Shown piece after piece: positions 31,634-34,684 of a stretch of 34,684 nucleotides of DNA. The position numbers were made by a program, and so were the translations under genes. Numbering within the stretch: the stretch's first letter is position 1; each line of letters starts with the position of its first letter. A model generated the notes under the pieces. The model did not search any database. It was not told where the DNA came from and worked only from the letters and a program-made list of their open reading frames with translations. Source of the stretch: Alphaproteobacteria bacterium (GTDB lineage: Bacteria > Pseudomonadota > Alphaproteobacteria > Kiloniellales > DSM-21159). Location: assembly GCA_030433005.1 (NCBI GenBank), contig JAUILQ010000061.1, positions 1 to 34,684 on the forward strand, written 5' to 3'.

Positions 31634-32257
31634 TCAGCTCGCCGGGTCGGGCAGCACCGACAGCGAAGCGGCCTGCAGCCGCCGCGGCACGGGGGCGGCG
31701 GCGTCGGCGACGACGCCCGCGACGCTGTCGGCGACGATGCCGGCGACGCTGATGCGGCTGCCGATGCCGACTGGCGTGCCGGCCGGCTCGCCGAGCACCG
31801 CGTCGGCGTCGATGGTCAGGCGCCGCTGCCCGGTATCGAGGGTCAGCAGGTCGCCATCGCGGGCGACGACCACGCCGGTCGCGGCGATCCAGTCGCCGTC
31901 CGGCGCACCGGCGAGGCGCAGCTTGGGAACGGCCACGGAAGCGGCCTCGATGGTCCGGCTCTCGGCGAAGTCGACGGCGAGACGGCCGGTGACCGCGACG
32001 CGGTCGCCCGGCGCCAGCATGGCCTGGCGCCGCCAGGGACGGCCGGCCATCTCCACCACGATGGTGGCGTTGCGGTCGCGCAGCGTGAAGTGGTCCTCGG
32101 CGACGTCGGCGACGCGGCCGGTCAGGCTGACGGCCTCGCTGCCGCTGTCCTTGGTGATGCGCAGCTGCTGCGCCGAGGCAGCCCCGAGGGGCGGGGCGAG
32201 CGGCGCGGCCGCCAGGACGAGGGCGGCGGCCAGGGGAAGGATGCGTCGGGTCGGCAT
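31634..32257 (-). CDS. exported protein with two OB-fold-like repeats (BOF type)
   Basis: A 207-residue exported protein. Residues 1-29 are a signal peptide (ending GAASA). The first repeat (about 43-110) has the bacterial OB-fold pattern VSLTGRVADVAEDHFTLRDRNATIVVEM followed by GDRVAVTGRLAVD. A second, similar strand pattern (about 123-180) reads ATGVVVARDGDLLTLDTGQRRLTID and RISVAGIVAD. BOF-type periplasmic proteins bind small ligands or surfaces and several are stress-linked; no specific function can be given. The start is ATG 32257 with GGAGGTA upstream. It is preceded by a hairpin-rich 192-nt gap after the outer-membrane factor gene. Confidence 0.75.
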   Translation of the reverse strand: MPTRRILPLAAALVLAAAPLAPPLGAASAQQLRITKDSGSEAVSLTGRVADVAEDHFTLRDRNATIVVEMAGRPWRRQAMLAPGDRVAVTGRLAVDFAESRTIEAASVAVPKLRLAGAPDGDWIAATGVVVARDGDLLTLDTGQRRLTIDADAVLGEPAGTPVGIGSRISVAGIVADSVAGVVADAAAPVPRRLQAASLSVLPDPAS

Positions 32258-32346
32258 GGCGGCGGTACCTCCATGGCAATGCCTGTTCGAGCCGGCGCTG
32301 CCTGCGCCGGGCCACCCCGCTCCCCTGTTTTCCTGTTGGTCTCTAA

Positions 32347-32400
32347 GCGTCTAATGACGCTGCCGCTGCCGGGTTCCCCGGCGGCAGGTGCGATCTCGCA
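32347..32400 (-). promoter_or_regulatory. cluster of three hairpins in the gap before the OB-fold gene
   Basis: Three inverted repeats in 54 nt: GCGTC-TAAT-GACGC (32347-32360); a stem TGCCG..CGGCA enclosing CCGGG-TTC-CCCGG with a CTG bulge (32361-32386); and TGCGA-TC-TCGCA (32389-32400). An AT-rich patch (32400-32430) lies on their upstream side for minus-strand transcription. They could end the efflux operon or form the structured leader of the OB-fold gene; neither has a clean U-tract. Confidence 0.45.
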
Positions 32401-32449
32401 TAGAATCGTTTTATGGCAATATCTTAGGGGCTGTCCTTGAACATACGGG

Positions 32450-33883
32450 TCAATCGGCTGGCCGGCTCTCGGCGAGCGGCTGCAACCCGGTGCCGCCGCC
32501 CAGGGCCTGGTAGAGGGCGACCTGGTTGGCGAGCTGGTCGAGACGGTTCTGCAGCAGGTTCTCCTCGGCCGAGCGGCGGTCCTCCTGGGCGTCGATCCAG
32601 GCCTGCAGGTCCTCGGCGCCCTCGCGGTAGCGCGTTTCGAGCAGCTGCTCGGCCTGGCGGGCGGCGGCCAGCGTGGCCTCCAGGCGCTGCTGCTGGACCG
32701 CCAGGTTGCGCCGGGCCGCCAGCGCGTTCTCGACCTCGGCGAAGGCGGTGTAGAGCGTCTGGCGGTAGTCGACGACGTCGGCCTCGAACTGCGTCTCCGA
32801 GATCGCCCGGCTGAGCCGCATCTCGTTGACATTGAGGAAGGGCAGCACGAGGCCGGCGCCCAGGGTGCCGACCGGGTTGCTGAGCAGGTCGAGGAGCGCG
32901 ACCGAGGAGCTGCCGAGGCTGCCGGTCAGCGTCAGGCTCGGCAGGTAGCTGGCGCGCGTCGCCTCGATCGTCTCGAGGTCCCGGCGCAGGCGCAGCTGCG
33001 CGGCGCGCACGTCCGGGCGGCGCGCCAGCAGCTCGGCCGGCAGGCCCGGGGCGACCGCCGGCAGGGGGGCGGCGGGCAGGCCGTCGCGCGGCACCGCCAG
33101 GGCGCGCGGCGGACCGTCGAACAGGATGGCCAGCGCGGACTCCGTCTCGAAGCGCTGCTGCTCGAAGTCGCTGAGGGTCGCACGCTGCGCCTCCAGGCTG
33201 CGCTCGGCCTGCAGCGTCTCGAGCGGCGAGGCGGCGCCGGCGTCGAGTCGGGTCCGCGCGAGCGCCAGGGTCTGCTCGGCGTAGCCGATCGAGGCCCGCG
33301 CCAGGGCGATGCGCTGCTTCAGGTAGAGCAGCTGCCAGTAGAGCTGGGCGGTGGTCGCGCTGAGCGCCAGCGCCGTCGCCTGGCGGTCCTGCTCGCTGGC
33401 CAGCGCGGCCCAGCGCGCGGCGTCGCGCTCGCTGCCCAGGCGGTCCCAGAGGTCGAGCTCGTAGGAGACCGAGCCGGAGAGGCCGTAGCTGGTCTCGCTG
33501 CGGTCGCCCTGGCTCAGGCTTTCGCCGCCGTCCGACAGCCGGCTGCGGCGGCTGGCGTCGAGCGAGGCGCCGAGCCGGGGCAGCAGCGCGTCGGCGGCCA
33601 GCCCGGCCTCGAGCTGCGCCCGGCGCACCGCGATGGTCGCGGCGGCGAGGTCGTTGTTGCGCGCCAGCGCCTCCTCGACCAGCGCGCTCAGCGTCGGGTC
33701 GTCGAAGGCCAGCCACCAGCGCTCGAGCGCCGGCGCCGGAGGGGTCCCGGCGGTCGCGGGCTCGGGCGCCCGCCAGCCGGCCGGTACGCTGGCCGCCGGG
33801 GCTTCGTAGGGCGCCTCGACGAGCGAGCCGCAGCCGGCGAGCAGCGGCAGCAGCGCCGCCAGTCGGAGGAGACGGAGCAGCAT
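32450..33883 (-). CDS. RND/MacAB-type efflux outer-membrane lipoprotein (NodT family)
   Basis: A 477-residue TolC-like outer-membrane factor. The signal MLLRLLRLAALLPLLAGC has lipobox LAGC with lipidation at C18. WWLAFDDPTLSALVEEALARNNDLAAA (about 53-79) is the family entry motif. Long helices follow in two internal repeats, and LPAELLARRPDVRAAQLRLRRD plus ASYLPSLTLTGSLG mark the second half. FLNVNEMRLSRAISETQFEADVVDYRQTLYTAFAEVENAL is typical of NodT proteins. The trimer would form the exit duct for an inner-membrane exporter. The start ATG 33883 lies 2 nt after the MacB-type permease stop, so the two are one operon. Confidence 0.95.
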   Translation of the reverse strand: MLLRLLRLAALLPLLAGCGSLVEAPYEAPAASVPAGWRAPEPATAGTPPAPALERWWLAFDDPTLSALVEEALARNNDLAAATIAVRRAQLEAGLAADALLPRLGASLDASRRSRLSDGGESLSQGDRSETSYGLSGSVSYELDLWDRLGSERDAARWAALASEQDRQATALALSATTAQLYWQLLYLKQRIALARASIGYAEQTLALARTRLDAGAASPLETLQAERSLEAQRATLSDFEQQRFETESALAILFDGPPRALAVPRDGLPAAPLPAVAPGLPAELLARRPDVRAAQLRLRRDLETIEATRASYLPSLTLTGSLGSSSVALLDLLSNPVGTLGAGLVLPFLNVNEMRLSRAISETQFEADVVDYRQTLYTAFAEVENALAARRNLAVQQQRLEATLAAARQAEQLLETRYREGAEDLQAWIDAQEDRRSAEENLLQNRLDQLANQVALYQALGGGTGLQPLAESRPAD

Positions 33884-33885
33884 GG

Positions 33886-34684
33886 TCACTCCCGGGCGAG
33901 GGCGACGACGGGATCGAGCCGCGCGGCGTTGCGCGCCGGCAGGAAGCCGAAGACCACGCCGATCACGCTCGAGCAGAGGAAGGCCGCGACGATCGAGGCG
34001 CCGGAGTAGGACATGCGCACGACCGGGGCGAACTCGGCGAGGGCCAGCCCCAGGCCGAGCGCCAGCAGCACGCCCAGAAGGCCGCCGATCAGGCAGACCA
34101 GCACGGCCTCGATCAGGAACTGGCGCAGGATGTCGCCCTGGCGCGCGCCGACCGCCATGCGCACGCCGATCTCGCGGGTCCGCTCGGTGACCGAGACCAG
34201 CATGATGTTCATGATCCCGATGCCGCCCACCAGGAGACTCACCCCGGCGATCGCAGCCAGGAGCGACGTCAGCGTCGACGTCGTGCCCTGAAGGGTGGCG
34301 GCGAGCTCCTGCATGTCGCGAACGTAGAAGTCGTCGTCGCTGCCGGGACGGATCGCGCGACGCTGACGGAGCAGCCGCTCGATCTCCGCCTTGGCCTTCG
34401 CCGTGCCGTCGGCGGTGGCGGCCGAGACGAAGATGTCGGTGAGGTCGCGGGTTCCGGCGAGGCGTCGCTGCACAGCCGCGAGCGGCATCAGGATCACGTC
34501 GTCCTGATCCTGCCCCATCGCCTCGCCCTTTTCGTCGAGCACGCCAACGACGAGGCAGCTGACGCGGTCGAGGCGGAGGTTGGTGCCGAGGGGATCGGTG
34601 CCGGCATAGACCTCGCGCACGACGGTGGGACCGAGGACGCACACCGGGGTACCGCTGCCCGCCTCCGCGTCCGAGAACTCGCGC
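33886..34684 (-). CDS. MacB-type ABC exporter permease, C-terminal part (FtsX/MacB-PCD)
   Basis: The visible 266 codons are the C-terminal portion; the frame continues past the right edge, so the real start is outside. The periplasmic domain includes VCVLGPTVVREVYAGTDPLGTNLRLDRVSCLVVGVLDEKG, followed by the FtsX core LTSLLAAIAGVSLLVGGIGIMNIMLVSVTERTREIGVRMAVGAR, two further helices and FGFLPARNAARLDPVVALARE. This is the MacB pattern: an export machine for peptides, macrolides or siderophores, powered by an N-terminal or separate ATPase outside the window. Its outlet is the outer-membrane factor encoded 2 nt downstream. A MacA-like adaptor is expected further upstream. Confidence 0.95.
   Translation of the reverse strand, partial: REFSDAEAGSGTPVCVLGPTVVREVYAGTDPLGTNLRLDRVSCLVVGVLDEKGEAMGQDQDDVILMPLAAVQRRLAGTRDLTDIFVSAATADGTAKAKAEIERLLRQRRAIRPGSDDDFYVRDMQELAATLQGTTSTLTSLLAAIAGVSLLVGGIGIMNIMLVSVTERTREIGVRMAVGARQGDILRQFLIEAVLVCLIGGLLGVLLALGLGLALAEFAPVVRMSYSGASIVAAFLCSSVIGVVFGFLPARNAARLDPVVALARE

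Overview
This is a very GC-rich (about 70% by eye) chromosomal segment from an alphaproteobacterium, probably of the Rhodospirillales/Kiloniellales kind. The evidence is an NDUFS4-type complex I accessory subunit, tRNA genes that encode their own CCA, a tartrate dehydratase that closely resembles (from memory) Bradyrhizobium TarD, and many high-affinity uptake systems. I see no phage, no intact transposon and no CRISPR array. It reads as core and metabolic genome with one possible insertion-sequence scar.

Layout. 1-4071 (minus): a TAXI-type TRAP transporter operon (solute-binding protein, fused membrane subunit, CoxG-like protein that runs off the left edge). 4203-6842 (minus): an ABC permease and ATPase resembling ThiX/ThiZ, with no binding protein, preceded by two tandem secreted four-cysteine proteins (pair A). 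6957-9957 (plus): a zinc deacetylase of the HDAC/AcuC family, a DUF192 protein and an amidase. 9968-12071: a Gfo/Idh/MocA oxidoreductase, divergent from a PIG3-type quinone oxidoreductase. 12089-12232: a large GC-rich inverted repeat between converging genes. 12256-17214 (minus): a complete branched-chain amino acid type ABC transporter (LivF, G, M, H and binding protein). 17364-21614 (minus): a cupin, an O-methyltransferase, two tandem secreted proteins about 71% identical (pair B), and prfC with its own intrinsic terminator. 21872-24340 (plus): a hybrid PAS sensor kinase. 24446-27859 (plus): tRNA-Pro, NDUFS4-like protein, VanZ-like protein, a small hypothetical, tRNA-Arg and two overlapping lipoprotein genes. 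27902-29285 (minus): two tandem membrane proteins (pair C). 29429-31605 (plus): D-tartrate dehydratase and a diacylglycerol-kinase-family lipid kinase. 31634-34684 (minus): an OB-fold exported protein, a NodT-type outer-membrane factor and the end of a MacB-type permease, the last two forming an export operon.

Common themes. Three unrelated families of unknown function each occur as an adjacent same-strand pair (A, B, C). In A and B the transcription-proximal copy carries an in-frame DNA microrepeat at the signal-peptide cleavage region. Both complete transporter operons have a strong stem-loop without a U-tract just after the binding-protein gene and before the membrane-subunit genes, which would favour excess binding protein. 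The most unusual arrangement is the ThiX/ThiZ-like pair whose expected binding-protein position is filled by a small four-cysteine secreted protein.
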